From Roseinatronobacter thiooxidans (lineage in GTDB: Bacteria; Pseudomonadota; Alphaproteobacteria; Rhodobacterales; Rhodobacteraceae), in NCBI RefSeq assembly GCF_001870675.1, contig NZ_MEHT01000045.1:1-64000 (forward strand): 64,000 bases of DNA. The letters run 5' to 3'. Position 1 is the first letter of the stretch, and each line of letters opens with the position of its first letter. The notes under the pieces are model-generated. The model was not told the DNA's origin. It searched no databases and was given only the letters and a program-made list of their open reading frames with translations. Of this stretch, positions 26,832-36,860 are shown piece after piece. The translations under genes were made by a program, and so were the position numbers.

Positions 26832-29569
26832 TCGCCCGCGCCGGGCGTGCTGTCAGTTTCGACGGTATCTTCATCGCCAGTCTCGGCGATGCGGGCCACC
26901 GAGACGACCTGTTCGCCATTCGAGGTGTTGAACACCTTGACCCCACCTGCCGAGCGCGAGCGGAAAGAGATCCCTTCAACCGGCACGCGGATCGACTGGC
27001 CCTTGGACGTGGCGAGCATGATCTGGTCCGACATCTCGACAGGGAAGCAGGCAACCAGCGCGCCGCCGCGCATCGCGCGGTCCATCGCCGCCACACCCAT
27101 GCCGCCGCGCCCGCGCACAGGGTAGTTGTGGCTGGACGACAATTTGCCTGTGCCTGCCACTGTGATTGTGAGGATCAGATCCTCGCATGCCGACATTTCG
27201 GCATAGCGCTCGGGTGACAGCGCGCCTTCGGCTGCGTCTTCTTCGTCTTCGCCGTCATCCTCGGTCACACCGGCCATGGCGCGGCGCATCTTGAGATAGG
27301 TGGCGCGTTCTTCCGGTGTTGCCTCAAAATGGCGGATCACGGCCATGGACACAACACTGTCGCCCTCGCCCAGACGCACGCCGCGCACACCCGTGGAATC
27401 GCGGCCCTTGAAGACACGCACATCAGTGGTGCGGAAGCGGATCGCGCGGCCAGAGGCGGTGACCAGCATCACATCATCGTCTTCGTCGCAGATGCGCGCA
27501 TTCACAAGGCTGACATTTTCGGGCAGCTTCATCGCAATTTTGCCATTGCGCATGACATTCACGAAATCCGACAGCGCATTGCGCCGCACATCGCCCGCCG
27601 AGGTGGCAAAGACGATTTGCAGGTTTTCCCATTCTTCCTCTGGGCGTTCCACCGGCATAATGGCCGCGATGCTGACGCCAGTGGCAATGGGCAGGATATT
27701 GACCATCGCCTTGCCGCGCGCATTGCGCCCTGCCAGTGGCAGGCGCCAAGTTTTCAGCTTGTAGACCATGCCATCAGTGGTGAAGAACAACAGCTGCGTA
27801 TGGGTATTGGCCACGAAAAGTTGGGTGACGACATCATCATCTTTGGTGGACATGCCCGACAGGCCCTTGCCGCCACGGCGCTGCGCGCGGAAATCGGCCA
27901 AGGGCGTGCGCTTGATATACCCGCCCGAGGTGATGGTGACGACCATATCTTCCCGCTCGATCAGGTCTTCATCGTCCATATCGCCGGCCCAATCGACGAT
28001 CTCGGTGCGGCGCGGCACGGCGAACTGGTCGCGCACCTCGCGCAATTCATTCGAGATGATCTCCATCACCCGCACCCGAGAGCGCAGGATATCCAGATAA
28101 TCCTTGATCTTGGCGGCCAGCGTTTCCAACTCGTCCGTAACTTCCTTGACGCCCATGGCGGTCAGGCGTTGCAGGCGCAGTTCCAGAATGGCGCGGGCCT
28201 GCACTTCGGACAGGTTATAGGTGCCGTCATCGTTCATTGTGTGGCTGGGGTCGTCGATCAGGCGGATATAGGGCGCGATATCCATCGCGGGCCAGCGCCG
28301 TGTCATCAGTTTCTCGCGCGCCTCTGCCGGGTCGGCGGAGGCGCGGATTGTGGCGACAACTTCATCCACATTCGAGACGGCCACAGCCAGCCCGCACAGA
28401 ACATGGCTGCGCTCGCGTGCCTTGTTCAATTCAAACGCGGTGCGGCGGGTGACCACCTCTTCGCGGAAGGTGACAAAGGCTGTCAGGAAATCGCGCAGGG
28501 CCAGTTGTTCAGGCCGCCCCCCATTCAGCGCCAGCATGTTGCAGCCGAAGCTGGTTTGCATCGGCGTGAAGCGGAACAACTGGTTCAGCACCACATCAGG
28601 GGTGGCGTCGCGCTTCAACTCGACCACGACGCGCACACCTGTGCGGTCGGATTCGTCGGCGACCGAAGAAATCCCCTCAATGCGTTTTTCGCGCACGGCA
28701 TCGGCGATTTTCTCGACCATGGTCGATTTGTTCACCTGATAGGGGATTTCATCGATGATAATGGCAAAGCGGTCCTTGCGCACTTCCTCGATATGGGTTT
28801 TCGAGCGGATGATGACAGAGCCGCGCCCTTCCAGATAAGCCTTGCGCGCGCCAGAGCGGCCAAGGATCAGCCCGCCAGTGGGGAAATCGGGCGCAGGCAC
28901 ATAGGCCATCAACTCTTCCGAGGTCAGATCGGGGTTTTCGATCAGCGCAAGGGTCGCATCGGCCACTTCGCCAAGGTTATGGGGCGGGATGTTGGTGGCC
29001 ATGCCGACCGCAATACCGCCTGCCCCATTGACCAGCATATTGGGAAAGCGCGCGGGCAGAACGGTGGGTTCCTTGTCGCGGCCATCGTAATTGTCCTGGA
29101 AATTGACTGTATCCTTGTCGATATCGGCCAGTAGTGCGGCGGCGGCCTTATCCATACGCACTTCGGTATAGCGCATCGCGGCGGCGTTATCGCCATCCAT
29201 CGAGCCGAAATTGCCCTGCCCGTCCAGCAGTTTGAGCGACATGGAAAACGGCTGGGCCATCCGCACCAGCGCGTCATAAATGGCGCTATCGCCATGGGGA
29301 TGGTATTTGCCCATGACATCGCCCACGGCGCGCGCGGATTTGCGGTAGGGCTTGTCGTGGGTGTTTCCCGCCTCATACATCGCGTATAAAATACGCCGGT
29401 GCACAGGTTTTAATCCATCGCGCAAATCAGGGATCGCGCGGCTGACGATCACGCTCATCGCGTAATCGAGATAGGAGGCGCGCATTTCCTGTGTAATCGA
29501 AATCGTTGGCCCGGATGGGCTTGATGGTGGAATTTCATCCATGTTTTCAGGGGTTTCCGGACTGTCGCT
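26828..29569 (-). CDS. gyrA: DNA gyrase subunit A (913 aa, GTG start)
   Basis: GyrA is the DNA-breaking subunit of gyrase. The winged-helix/QRDR region reads [20 protein letters not shown] with the quinolone-site Ser and Asp both wild type; the active Tyr lies in [10 protein letters not shown]. The C-terminal beta-pinwheel contains the gyrase box [11 protein letters not shown]. An acidic insertion ([12 protein letters not shown]) lies in the C-terminal domain. The start is set at the GTG behind GAGG; a GTG 24 bases further up has no ribosome-binding site. Confidence 0.96.
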   Translation of the reverse strand, partial: SDSPETPENMDEIPPSSPSGPTISITQEMRASYLDYAMSVIVSRAIPDLRDGLKPVHRRILYAMYEAGNTHDKPYRKSARAVGDVMGKYHPHGDSAIYDALVRMAQPFSMSLKLLDGQGNFGSMDGDNAAAMRYTEVRMDKAAAALLADIDKDTVNFQDNYDGRDKEPTVLPARFPNMLVNGAGGIAVGMATNIPPHNLGEVADATLALIENPDLTSEELMAYVPAPDFPTGGLILGRSGARKAYLEGRGSVIIRSKTHIEEVRKDRFAIIIDEIPYQVNKSTMVEKIADAVREKRIEGISSVADESDRTGVRVVVELKRDATPDVVLNQLFRFTPMQTSFGCNMLALNGGRPEQLALRDFLTAFVTFREEVVTRRTAFELNKARERSHVLCGLAVAVSNVDEVVATIRASADPAEAREKLMTRRWPAMDIAPYIRLIDDPSHTMNDDGTYNLSEVQARAILELRLQRLTAMGVKEVTDELETLAAKIKDYLDILRSRVRVMEIISNELREVRDQFAVPRRTEIVDWAGDMDDEDLIEREDMVVTITSGGYIKRTPLADFRAQRRGGKGLSGMSTKDDDVVTQLFVANTHTQLLFFTTDGMVYKLKTWRLPLAGRNARGKAMVNILPIATGVSIAAIMPVERPEEEWENLQIVFATSAGDVRRNALSDFVNVMRNGKIAMKLPENVSLVNARICDEDDDVMLVTASGRAIRFRTTDVRVFKGRDSTGVRGVRLGEGDSVVSMAVIRHFEATPEERATYLKMRRAMAGVTEDDGEDEEDAAEGALSPERYAEMSACEDLILTITVAGTGKLSSSHNYPVRGRGGMGVAAMDRAMRGGALVACFPVEMSDQIMLATSKGQSIRVPVEGISFRSRSAGGVKVFNTSNGEQVVSVARIAETGDEDTVETDSTPGAGE

Positions 29570-29764
29570 CACCTGGACCTCATGTCTTTTCACACCACTC
29601 TAGATATGGTTGGGGGCACTTTATCAGAACCATGATAACGGGTGCAATGGCCGTGCCAACAATCATTTGGCAGCCACCCCACTCAGGTGCCAACAGCATG
29701 TTTTAATTGAAAATTATCTTCTCTCTGGCATGATTTCCGTATCGACAGAAACAAGAGGTGCCAT

Positions 29765-30064
29765 ATGGACAAACATCCCGTAGAATTGATGCTGAAAGGG
29801 TATGGGCTGACCACCGCTGAAATGATCTACCGCATGCCCGACCATATTCATGTTCTCAATACATTTGTCTGGCAGGATTACGACCTTGCGCCGGACTATC
29901 CGCGCCTGTTTGAATTCATCGAATTCTGGCATGACAGTATCGAAGGGCCGTTGCATTCGGTGCGCTTCACCCACCGCAAACAGCTTGCTGCGGGCGAGTG
30001 GCGCAATGTTGTGGGCGAGTTTGAGGTGGGCAAATTCGACAAGCGCAGCATGCGGCTGCATTAG
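29765..30064 (+). CDS. usg: Usg family protein (99 aa)
   Basis: The sequence LMLKGYGLTTAEMIYRMPDH, FVWQDYDLAPDYPRLFEF and GPLHSVRFTHRKQL matches Usg, a small alphaproteobacterial protein named for its place upstream of trpF in Caulobacter. Its molecular role is unknown. AGAGG precedes the ATG. It is divergent from gyrA here, not in a trp operon. Confidence 0.88.
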   Translation: MDKHPVELMLKGYGLTTAEMIYRMPDHIHVLNTFVWQDYDLAPDYPRLFEFIEFWHDSIEGPLHSVRFTHRKQLAAGEWRNVVGEFEVGKFDKRSMRLH

Positions 30065-30377
30065 GGTTCGCTGCCAGCCACCAGATGCAAGATGGCCGCT
30101 TGGAGGGCTTTTCAGACAGTGGCGAAGTGGATCAGCCCGCGCAGCGTCGGGCCGTGGTGCGGCGATCCTCGCGCCCTGCTACAGCACTTTATGCTGACAA
30201 AATCCGAAAAAGATCAAGGCTTTGCACATAGCCAAGCCAAATCGCCGTGCCGGGGGACGGCCCGGCGATGCGCGGCGGCGCTACGCGCCTTGACTCCGCG
30301 CGAACCGCTGAAGTGTGCCGCATCACTGCCACCAATGACGGGACATTGCCTCGCAGACTGCGACAAGATTTTCCAAA
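30065..30377. other. 313-base gene-free region between usg and dsbB
   Basis: Two convergent genes end here. The region holds an imperfect hairpin at about 30242-30267 (TCGCCG...CGGCGA arms around a GGGGA-containing loop), which resembles intergenic repeats of this bacterial group. No coding region, T-run terminator or promoter is convincing. Confidence 0.45.
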
Positions 30378-30836
30378 CTACCCCTTCAGGCGCAGGCTGA
30401 GCAACCATAGCGCGGCAATGCCGAAAGAGGCGACCGCGTTCCAGCTGGCCATGGACAGGCCCAGCATTTCCCAAGGCACCTCGTCGCAGCGCACGACAGG
30501 CGCGGACATGATCTGCGCCAGCAATTGCTCTGGGCTGAGCGCAGACAGATCGCCCCCCGCGCTGCAAGTCGCAGGGCCGGGCCACCAGCCCCGCTCTACC
30601 CCTGTGTGATAGACGCCAATCCCACCCGAAACCGCAGCGCCGCCTGCGCCAATCAGGGGCCAGATTGCGCCCGGCAAGACCAGCGCCACCGCCCCCCCAA
30701 AGGCCACGACATGCGGCCAGCGCTGCCACATGCATAGCGGGCAGGGGGCCATGCCCCCGATATACTGAAACGCCAGCGCCCCCAGCAGCAACCCGGCAGA
30801 GCCGAGCAGCGCCAAAACCTGTGCCTGCTGTCGCAT
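30378..30836 (-). CDS. dsbB: disulfide bond formation protein DsbB (152 aa)
   Basis: DsbB reoxidises DsbA and passes electrons to quinone. It has four membrane segments, the first periplasmic pair Cys32-Pro-Leu-Cys35 in CPLCMWQRWPH, and a second pair Cys91 and Cys117 in the larger loop. The ATG at 30836 shares a base with the stop of the upstream DedA-like gene (TGATG), so the GTG just before it is not needed. Confidence 0.93.
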   Translation of the reverse strand: MRQQAQVLALLGSAGLLLGALAFQYIGGMAPCPLCMWQRWPHVVAFGGAVALVLPGAIWPLIGAGGAAVSGGIGVYHTGVERGWWPGPATCSAGGDLSALSPEQLLAQIMSAPVVRCDEVPWEMLGLSMASWNAVASFGIAALWLLSLRLKG

Positions 30837-31414
30837 CACAAATACCTCACCACGACAAACCCGCCCAGAAGCAACGCCATGAAGACGCTGAACACAAGCC
30901 CCAAACGGCGCTCGATGAAATCACGAATAGGTGCGCCAAAGCGGCGCAACAGGGCCGCAACAATGAAAAACCGCAGCCCCCGCGCCACGATCGAGGCCAG
31001 CATGAACACCGGCAGCGACAGCGCTGTGGCGCCAGACAAGATCGTGATTACCTTATACGGAAACGGGGTTACGCCCGCGATCAGCACCGCCCATGCGCCC
31101 CATTCATTATAGCGGGCCTGAAATTCGGCAAAATAGGCGTCCTTGCCGTAGAATTCCAGCACAGGGCGGCCCAATGTCTCGAACGCGCCATAGCCGATCC
31201 AGTATCCGGCCAACCCACCTGCGACCGAGGCCACAGTTGCCACACCCGCAATCACAAAGGCACGCGACGGGCGCGCCACGATCATGGCGATCATCAACAC
31301 ATCGGGGGGGATTGGAAAAACAGAGCTTTCGATGAATGCCACAACCGCCAGGCCCCAGAGGGCGTATTTGTGGCGCGCAAGCGACAGGGTCCAGTCATAT
31401 AAGGAACGCAACAC
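30836..31414 (-). CDS. DedA/YqaA-type VTT-domain membrane protein (192 aa)
   Basis: A polytopic protein with FIESSVFPIPPDVLMIAMIV and the family core VLIAGVTPFPYKVITILSGA, characteristic of YqaA/DedA proteins. These are linked to undecaprenyl-phosphate or phospholipid flipping. The GTG start has only a weak ribosome-binding site. It is coupled to dsbB and lies downstream of the lipid-transport operon with 53 bp between. Confidence 0.85.
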   Translation of the reverse strand: MLRSLYDWTLSLARHKYALWGLAVVAFIESSVFPIPPDVLMIAMIVARPSRAFVIAGVATVASVAGGLAGYWIGYGAFETLGRPVLEFYGKDAYFAEFQARYNEWGAWAVLIAGVTPFPYKVITILSGATALSLPVFMLASIVARGLRFFIVAALLRRFGAPIRDFIERRLGLVFSVFMALLLGGFVVVRYL

Positions 31415-31467
31415 GCCAGATCATCCAATCCAAATCAAAAATATTTTTCGCAAATACTGCCGATGGG

Positions 31468-32106
31468 TTACGCCACAGGCAGGCGCACCCCGATCACCTC
31501 TAGGCCCCAACGGACCAACTCGCCCAACACCTCGTCTGACGCGGCATTGAAGCCCTGGACAATATCCAGCGTCTCGGTCGAGGCGGCAGGGGCCAGCGCC
31601 TGAAAACTGCGCCGCGCCAAGACGCTTGCATCCGCTTCGCGCACCATGCGCGCCGTCAACCGGATGCGCGCAAGGGCCGAGGTGCCATCTGCAGATAATT
31701 CGGCCTGAAAATCCGTGATCTCGGAAATCAGGGCAAAATCGCCTGTCCCGCCCAAGGGTCTGCGCCCGACATAGGACAGCGCGCCCGTGTCTTCAAACGC
31801 GCGCAGCATGACAGTCTGGAACATCAGCGGGGCTTCATCCGACCAGCGCGCCCCCGGAAGATACAACGATTGCACGGCATTGGGTTTGATCAGAATGCGG
31901 TCGGTTTGCAGCGCCCCCGAAGCGGTCGGCGCCTCGATACTCAGCGCGCGCGACAACATGCGCCCCGCTTGCGGCAGTACGGGCGCGCGCAGTTCATAGG
32001 CGTCCAGCGGCGTGGCCGCATCGCCCAGCGCCGATAGCGCGCCACATCCTGACAGCAGGCTAAGCGCCCCTGCCCCGGTTACGAAATTGCGTCGTGTTAG
32101 TGTCAT
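31468..32106 (-). CDS. ABC-transport auxiliary lipoprotein (PqiC-like, 212 aa)
   Basis: The N-terminus TRRNFVTGAGALSLLSGC combines a twin-arginine-like motif with a lipobox (Cys21). The mature part (YELRAPVLPQAG, LIKPNAVQSLYLPGARWSDE, a strand around FALISEITDFQAEL) fits the ABC-type transport auxiliary lipoprotein family (PqiC/MlaA-replacing type). It is expected to bridge the MCE protein and the outer membrane. Its ATG overlaps the mlaD stop as ATGA. Export through the Tat system would be unusual for this family. Confidence 0.82.
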   Translation of the reverse strand: MTLTRRNFVTGAGALSLLSGCGALSALGDAATPLDAYELRAPVLPQAGRMLSRALSIEAPTASGALQTDRILIKPNAVQSLYLPGARWSDEAPLMFQTVMLRAFEDTGALSYVGRRPLGGTGDFALISEITDFQAELSADGTSALARIRLTARMVREADASVLARRSFQALAPAASTETLDIVQGFNAASDEVLGELVRWGLEVIGVRLPVA

Positions 32107-33815
32107 CTTCTGAACTCCGGCGTCTGGCGGTTAAGCAAGAACCGCGCAGGATCGCGTTCGATCTGGCGGGTCAAGCGGTCAAGATTGGTGATAAGCCCGC
32201 GCGTCTCGCGGGCAAGCTGGGTGATATTGGGCAGGCCAGAGGTGGTAAAGTCGCGCACAGGCCCAGAGCTTTCGCGCACCATGCGCCCCAGATCGTCAAA
32301 GGCGCGGGCCGCAGATTCAGCCGTGCGGCGCAGATCGGCCGTCACTTCGGGAATATCATCCGAGACAGCATCGACCGCGCGCCCCAACCGGCCCAGCACA
32401 TCGCGCAGATCTTCGGTGATCAGGCTGATATCCTCATTGATCACCCTATCCGCGCCAATAAACGCGCGCTCTGCCGCCTGAATGGCCCCTTCACTGGTGG
32501 CCAGCGCGCGGTTGATCGCCCCCAGCGTGGCATTCGCATTGGCAAATGTCTCGGTCACCTGATCGAGCGTGCGCAAACCACCGGCGCTTAGCTCATCGAT
32601 CCGGCCTGACACCTGCGCCAGATCTTCGCCAACTGTGTTGACCACCTGCCGAATATCGCCCGTTGCCGCGCGCACATCGGCCATGATCACAGGCAGGTCA
32701 TTTTCGGCCACTGTCGCCACCGAAGCGGCGGCATCGCGGGCAAGCTGCACCATCTCGCGCGCTTCGGCCACAAGCGCAGCCCCATCGCCCGAGACAAGCG
32801 TATCGACATTCGCGGCCATCCGCTCGACCGTTTCGAAGGTGGTATCGGCGCGGGCAAGAAGCGGCTCCAGCCGTGCAAGGGCGGGGTCAAGCGCTTCGAT
32901 GCGCTGGGTTGCGGCCATGCCTGTGCGGCTGATTTCGCCGAACATGGTCTGCGCCTCGCGCGAGAAGGCCTCGATCTCGCGCCCGACAAGATCGGCCGCG
33001 CGGCGCAGGTCGGTTACCATCGCGTCAAGATCATCTTCGACAAAGGCTTCGACAGACAGAAGCGTTGTTGTTCCCGTCTCGAATGTTATGCGCGATTCTG
33101 TTGCCAGCAGTGCAAATTCATCAATGGCGAATTGCAGGCTTTCAACAGTTTTCTCTGCCTGCAACAGGATCGGGGTCAGGTTGTCGCTGAATTCTGCGAA
33201 TGTGGCCGTCGCCTCGGCAATCGTGTCGGTGAAGCCAGAGAAATTGTCCAGCGCGCGCGACAAATCGCCGGTCGAGCTTTCGACATTGTCCAGAATGCTG
33301 GTGACCTTGCGCTGGTTTTCTTCGCCCACCAAACGGTTCACCTGCTCCAGCACCTGCAAGGTTTCATTCAGCAGGCGCGGCGCGCCTTCGGTCAAGGACT
33401 GGATGGTAGAGCGTCCCGCCTCCAGTTCCGGCACATCGGTGCGGTCATTTATCAGCGGGGCCGCCTGCGTGCCGGTCGAGATGGCGACAAAAGACACACC
33501 TGTTATGCCAGAACTGTCAACGGTCGCCACGGAATCGGCGCGAACAGGGGTGTCGCGGTCCACTTCAAGCCGGACAACGACCATGCCATCCCCATCGGGC
33601 GACAGGCGCACATCGACCACTTGCCCCACCAGCAAGCCCGCAAAACGCACATCTGCCGCGCGCGACAGCCCCGACACCGCGTCAAAGCGCACCTCGTAAT
33701 AGGCGAACTGACGGTCAAGCTGGAATTTTCCAAAGGCAAGGAAAAAGCCCAGCACACCCAAAAACCCCAGCAGGGCAAAGACGCCGATCAGCACATAATT
33801 GGCCCGAGTCTCCAT
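32103..33815 (-). CDS. mlaD: MCE-domain phospholipid transport protein, MlaD type (570 aa)
   Basis: One N-terminal membrane anchor (residues 7-28) is followed by the MCE domain (YYEVRFDAVSGLSRAADVRF, GLLVGQVVDVRLSPDG, VDSSGITGVSFVAI, about 40-115). The remaining 440 residues are a predicted long helical region rich in repeated ALDNFSGF/ATFAEFSDNL-type heptads. E. coli MlaD is about 180 residues; this longer form resembles a PqiB/LetB- or Mce-like needle that could span the periplasm. It is the substrate channel of the operon. Confidence 0.9.
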   Translation of the reverse strand: METRANYVLIGVFALLGFLGVLGFFLAFGKFQLDRQFAYYEVRFDAVSGLSRAADVRFAGLLVGQVVDVRLSPDGDGMVVVRLEVDRDTPVRADSVATVDSSGITGVSFVAISTGTQAAPLINDRTDVPELEAGRSTIQSLTEGAPRLLNETLQVLEQVNRLVGEENQRKVTSILDNVESSTGDLSRALDNFSGFTDTIAEATATFAEFSDNLTPILLQAEKTVESLQFAIDEFALLATESRITFETGTTTLLSVEAFVEDDLDAMVTDLRRAADLVGREIEAFSREAQTMFGEISRTGMAATQRIEALDPALARLEPLLARADTTFETVERMAANVDTLVSGDGAALVAEAREMVQLARDAAASVATVAENDLPVIMADVRAATGDIRQVVNTVGEDLAQVSGRIDELSAGGLRTLDQVTETFANANATLGAINRALATSEGAIQAAERAFIGADRVINEDISLITEDLRDVLGRLGRAVDAVSDDIPEVTADLRRTAESAARAFDDLGRMVRESSGPVRDFTTSGLPNITQLARETRGLITNLDRLTRQIERDPARFLLNRQTPEFRR

Positions 33816-33818
33816 GCC

Positions 33819-34598
33819 TCAGCCTGTCCTTTCCTGTGTTTCAACAGCCGCGCGCGCACGCGGGCCATGGAAATATTCATGCACCCAAGGGTGTTCGATG
33901 GTCAGCATATCAGCCATGGTGCCAGTATACAGCACCCGTTTTTCCGCCAAAACCGCAATGCGGTCACATGTCGCGTGTAGTGTGTCCAGATCATGCGTGA
34001 CCAGAAACACAGTCAGCCCCAGCGTTTCCGATAGCGCGCGGATCAGTTCATCAAAAGCCGATGCGCCAATCGGGTCCAGCCCCGCTGTCGGTTCATCCAG
34101 AAACACGATTTCAGGGTCCAGCGCCAAGGCGCGGGCAAGGCCCGCGCGCTTGCGCATGCCGCCCGACAGCTCTGACGGGTATTTGTCGCCCGCGGCATAG
34201 GGCAGGCCCGACATGGAGATTTTCAGATCGGCCAATTCGCGCCGCATTCCGGCATCCAAGCCCTGTAGGGTGCGCATGGGCACCTCGACATTCTCGCGCA
34301 CAGTCAGGCTGGAAAACAGCGCGCCATCCTGAAACATGACCCCCATGCGCTGGTCAATCGCGCGGCGCTCTGCTTCCGAGCAGTTCAGCGCATCCTGCCC
34401 GAAAATCTCGATCCGCCCGCCCTGCGGCGGACGCAGGCCCGCAATGCAGCGCAGCAGCACGGATTTGCCGGTGCCCGATCCGCCCACCACGCCCACAACC
34501 TCGCCGCGATACACATCAAGGTCCAGATTGTCATGCACAACCGTCGCGCCAAACTGGTTGCGCAGCCCCCGCAAGGCTATGACCACATCGCGCGCCAT
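33819..34598 (-). CDS. mlaF: ABC transporter ATPase, MlaF type (259 aa)
   Basis: The ATPase of the phospholipid transporter. Walker A is GGSGTGKS with VLLRCIAGLRPP following, the signature is LSGGMRKRAGLARAL (typical MlaF), and Walker B is IVFLDEPTAGLDPIG. The C-terminal tail contains HPWVHEYFHGPRARA. The ATG shares one base with the mlaE stop (TGATG), which sets the start and removes a long upstream frame. Confidence 0.93.
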   Translation of the reverse strand: MARDVVIALRGLRNQFGATVVHDNLDLDVYRGEVVGVVGGSGTGKSVLLRCIAGLRPPQGGRIEIFGQDALNCSEAERRAIDQRMGVMFQDGALFSSLTVRENVEVPMRTLQGLDAGMRRELADLKISMSGLPYAAGDKYPSELSGGMRKRAGLARALALDPEIVFLDEPTAGLDPIGASAFDELIRALSETLGLTVFLVTHDLDTLHATCDRIAVLAEKRVLYTGTMADMLTIEHPWVHEYFHGPRARAAVETQERTG

Positions 34599-35755
34599 CA
34601 GATCCCCATGATCGCAAAAAAGACGGAAAACAGCGCATCTGCCACGATGACCATAAAGATGGCGCGCACCACAGCCGCCGAGGTTTGCGCCCCAAGGCTT
34701 TCGGCATTGCCCCCCACCTGCATGCCCGCATGACAGCCGATAACGCCGATGATCATCGCAAAAACAGGGGCTTTCACAAAACCCACCAGAACATGATCCA
34801 CGCTGGTATCTTCCAGCAGGCGCGTCATGAACATGCCCGGAGAGATGCCCAACTCGATCCACGCCATCATGGCCCCGCCGAACAGGCCCATGACATTGGC
34901 AATTGCGCCCAGAATGGGCAGCGTGATCAGCAAGGCCAGAATGCGCGGCACAAACAGGGCCGTTGCAGGGTCAATCGCCAGCGTGCGCATCGCGTCAATT
35001 TCTTCGCGCATCTTCATGGAACCGATGGCAGCGGTAAAGCTGGAGGCCGTGCGCCCTGCCACAATAATCGCGGTCAGCAAAATACCAAGCTCGCGCAGGA
35101 TCGAGATGGCAATCAGATCGACCACAAAAATCTCGGCCCCGAACTGGCGCAACTGCACCGAGCCTTGAAAGGCCAGCACAACCCCGATCAAAAAGCCCAT
35201 CAGCGCCACAATGGGCACGGCTTTCCACCCGACCTGATCGCAATGATGCACCAGCGCGGTCAGCCGGAATTCGGACGGGCGGCGCAGCAGATAGGCAAGC
35301 CGCGCCAGAAACAGCCCCAGCATGGCCACCAGTTCCACTAGGAACATGCCCGCGCCCGCAACCTTGCGGCCCAGCCCTTCCAGCACATCCGTGACACTGG
35401 CACGCGGTGCTTGCACGGCGTCCGGCTGTGGCATTGCCGCACCGACACGGTCGATCAGGGCCTGATGGTCTGCTTGCAGATTGCTAAAATCAAGCTGTGC
35501 GCCGCTGGCCGCAATTCGCGCGCGCAGCTTGTGCAACAGATAGGCCCCTGCCGTGTCAAGGTGGCCCAATTGCGCCATGTCCAGCTGCGTGTCGCCGACG
35601 CCTTCAAGCTGGCGCAGTTCGGCGGCCGCCTCTGACAGGTTGCGTATATGCAATGCCCCCGATATCGCCCAGCCCGCGCCATCGCGCGTGACCCGCACCG
35701 GCGCGGCAACCCGATCGCTGCGGGCGGAAATGTCAGGGTCGGCATGCGTGCTCAA
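34598..35755 (-). CDS. mlaE: ABC transporter permease MlaE fused to an N-terminal STAS domain (385 aa, TTG start)
   Basis: The C-terminal 260 residues are an MlaE permease (LVHHCDQVGWKAVPIVALMG, GAEIFVVDLIAISILRELG, MKMREEIDAMRTLAIDP). Residues about 18-105 form a STAS domain (GAWISGALHIRN-like strand, DTQLDMAQLGHLDTAGAYLL). In E. coli this domain is a separate protein, MlaB. The TTG at 35755 is chosen for its GAGG ribosome-binding site; the open frame reaches further up without support. It is the first gene of the operon. Confidence 0.9.
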   Translation of the reverse strand: MSTHADPDISARSDRVAAPVRVTRDGAGWAISGALHIRNLSEAAAELRQLEGVGDTQLDMAQLGHLDTAGAYLLHKLRARIAASGAQLDFSNLQADHQALIDRVGAAMPQPDAVQAPRASVTDVLEGLGRKVAGAGMFLVELVAMLGLFLARLAYLLRRPSEFRLTALVHHCDQVGWKAVPIVALMGFLIGVVLAFQGSVQLRQFGAEIFVVDLIAISILRELGILLTAIIVAGRTASSFTAAIGSMKMREEIDAMRTLAIDPATALFVPRILALLITLPILGAIANVMGLFGGAMMAWIELGISPGMFMTRLLEDTSVDHVLVGFVKAPVFAMIIGVIGCHAGMQVGGNAESLGAQTSAAVVRAIFMVIVADALFSVFFAIMGI

Positions 35756-36077
35756 GGCAACCTCGTTCCTTGCGTTGAAGGGCCAGCTATATCTGTTCCG
35801 GCGAAATCTTGCCAGTGCACTTGCTGTATTCCTGCGTGCGCGTTTTGCGTGTTGCCAAAACACTATGCACCTTGGCCTGAAACATAGCGCGCAGGCGCAC
35901 CAAGCCAGCATTTTTTCGCGCCTTTGCCGTCGAGGTGGTGCCGCGCTGCGGCATGTCGCCCGATTGCCCCTGTGCAGGCTGCAGGCCAGCCCAAAACCCT
36001 GCATGCGCAAGCCGCCAAACAAGGCTTGACTTGCAGCTTGCCCGCCGTATCTTAGAATTATTCTAAAAAGGTATGAC
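35756..36077. promoter_or_regulatory. divergent mlaE/ZIP region with an Irr-type iron box (36052-36066)
   Basis: The perfect inverted repeat TTAGAA-TTA-TTCTAA at 36052-36066 matches the iron control element bound by Irr in alphaproteobacteria. A -35-like TTGACT (36026-36031) and a -10-like TATCTT (36048-36053) precede and overlap it, so binding would block RNA polymerase. The start codon of the ZIP gene follows 11 bases later. The rest of the 322 bases shows no gene. Confidence 0.7.
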
Positions 36078-36818
36078 ATGTCAGACCCAACCGTTCTTCT
36101 TGTTCTTGTCGCCGCCGCGATCACGGCCATTGCAACCGGCCTTGGGGCGCTGCCCCTTCTGGCGCTGCGCACGGTCACGCCGCGCGCGCTGGCCTATGGC
36201 AATGCGGTCGCCGCAGGGCTGATGCTGGCTGCGACCTTCTCGCTGGTGGTCGAGGGGTTCGCATTTTCAGGCCCGCGCACCATCCTTGGGTTGCTGCTGG
36301 GGCTTGGCGGGATCTGGCTGGCGAAGCTGTATTTCGACGGAAAAGAAGGCGTCAGCATTGCCAATGCAAACGGGGCGGATGCGCTGAAAATCCTGCTGAT
36401 CATGGGGGTTATGACAGTCCATTCCGCCGCCGAAGGCGTGGGCGTCGGGGTTGCCTATGGCAGCGGGCGCGAATTGGGGGATTTCATCACCATTGCGATT
36501 GCACTGCACAATGTCCCCGAAGGCCTGGCGATTGCGCTGGTCATGGTGCCGCGCGGGGCAAGCGTGGCCAAGGCCGCGTGGTGGTCGATCCTGTCTTCTG
36601 CGCCGCAGCCTTTGCTGGCGGTTCCGGCATTTCTGTTTGTGCTGGCTTTCGCGCCGGTCTTGCCTGTGGGGCTGGGGCTGGCGGCGGGCGCGATGTTGTG
36701 GATGATCTTCTCTGAATTGCTGCCCGAAGCCACCGAGGGGGTCGACAGTTCCAACCTTGGCGTCATCGTCACGCTGGCTTTCACCGCAATGATGGCTGTG
36801 ACGCTGGTTTTGGGCTGA
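36078..36818 (+). CDS. ZIP-family metal transporter (246 aa)
   Basis: An eight-helix divalent-metal importer. The metal-site motifs are HSAAEG (His115, Glu119) in helix 4 and HNVPEG (His144, Asn145, Glu148) in helix 5, both intact. The charged, variable loop between helices 3 and 4 is short. The family imports zinc, iron or manganese. The Irr-type box overlapping the promoter argues for iron or manganese in this case. Confidence 0.9.
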   Translation: MSDPTVLLVLVAAAITAIATGLGALPLLALRTVTPRALAYGNAVAAGLMLAATFSLVVEGFAFSGPRTILGLLLGLGGIWLAKLYFDGKEGVSIANANGADALKILLIMGVMTVHSAAEGVGVGVAYGSGRELGDFITIAIALHNVPEGLAIALVMVPRGASVAKAAWWSILSSAPQPLLAVPAFLFVLAFAPVLPVGLGLAAGAMLWMIFSELLPEATEGVDSSNLGVIVTLAFTAMMAVTLVLG

Positions 36819-36860
36819 TCAGTCATTGCCCTGCGCCCTATCCTGCCCCATATCTGGGTC

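Noticed and set aside
27329-29134. 601-codon plus-strand frame opposite gyrA
   Set aside because: It mirrors the gyrA codon structure and has no family signature; gyrA is unmistakable.
30242-30267. Terminator between usg and dsbB
   Set aside because: The hairpin is imperfect and has no T-run; it was listed only as a repeat-like structure.
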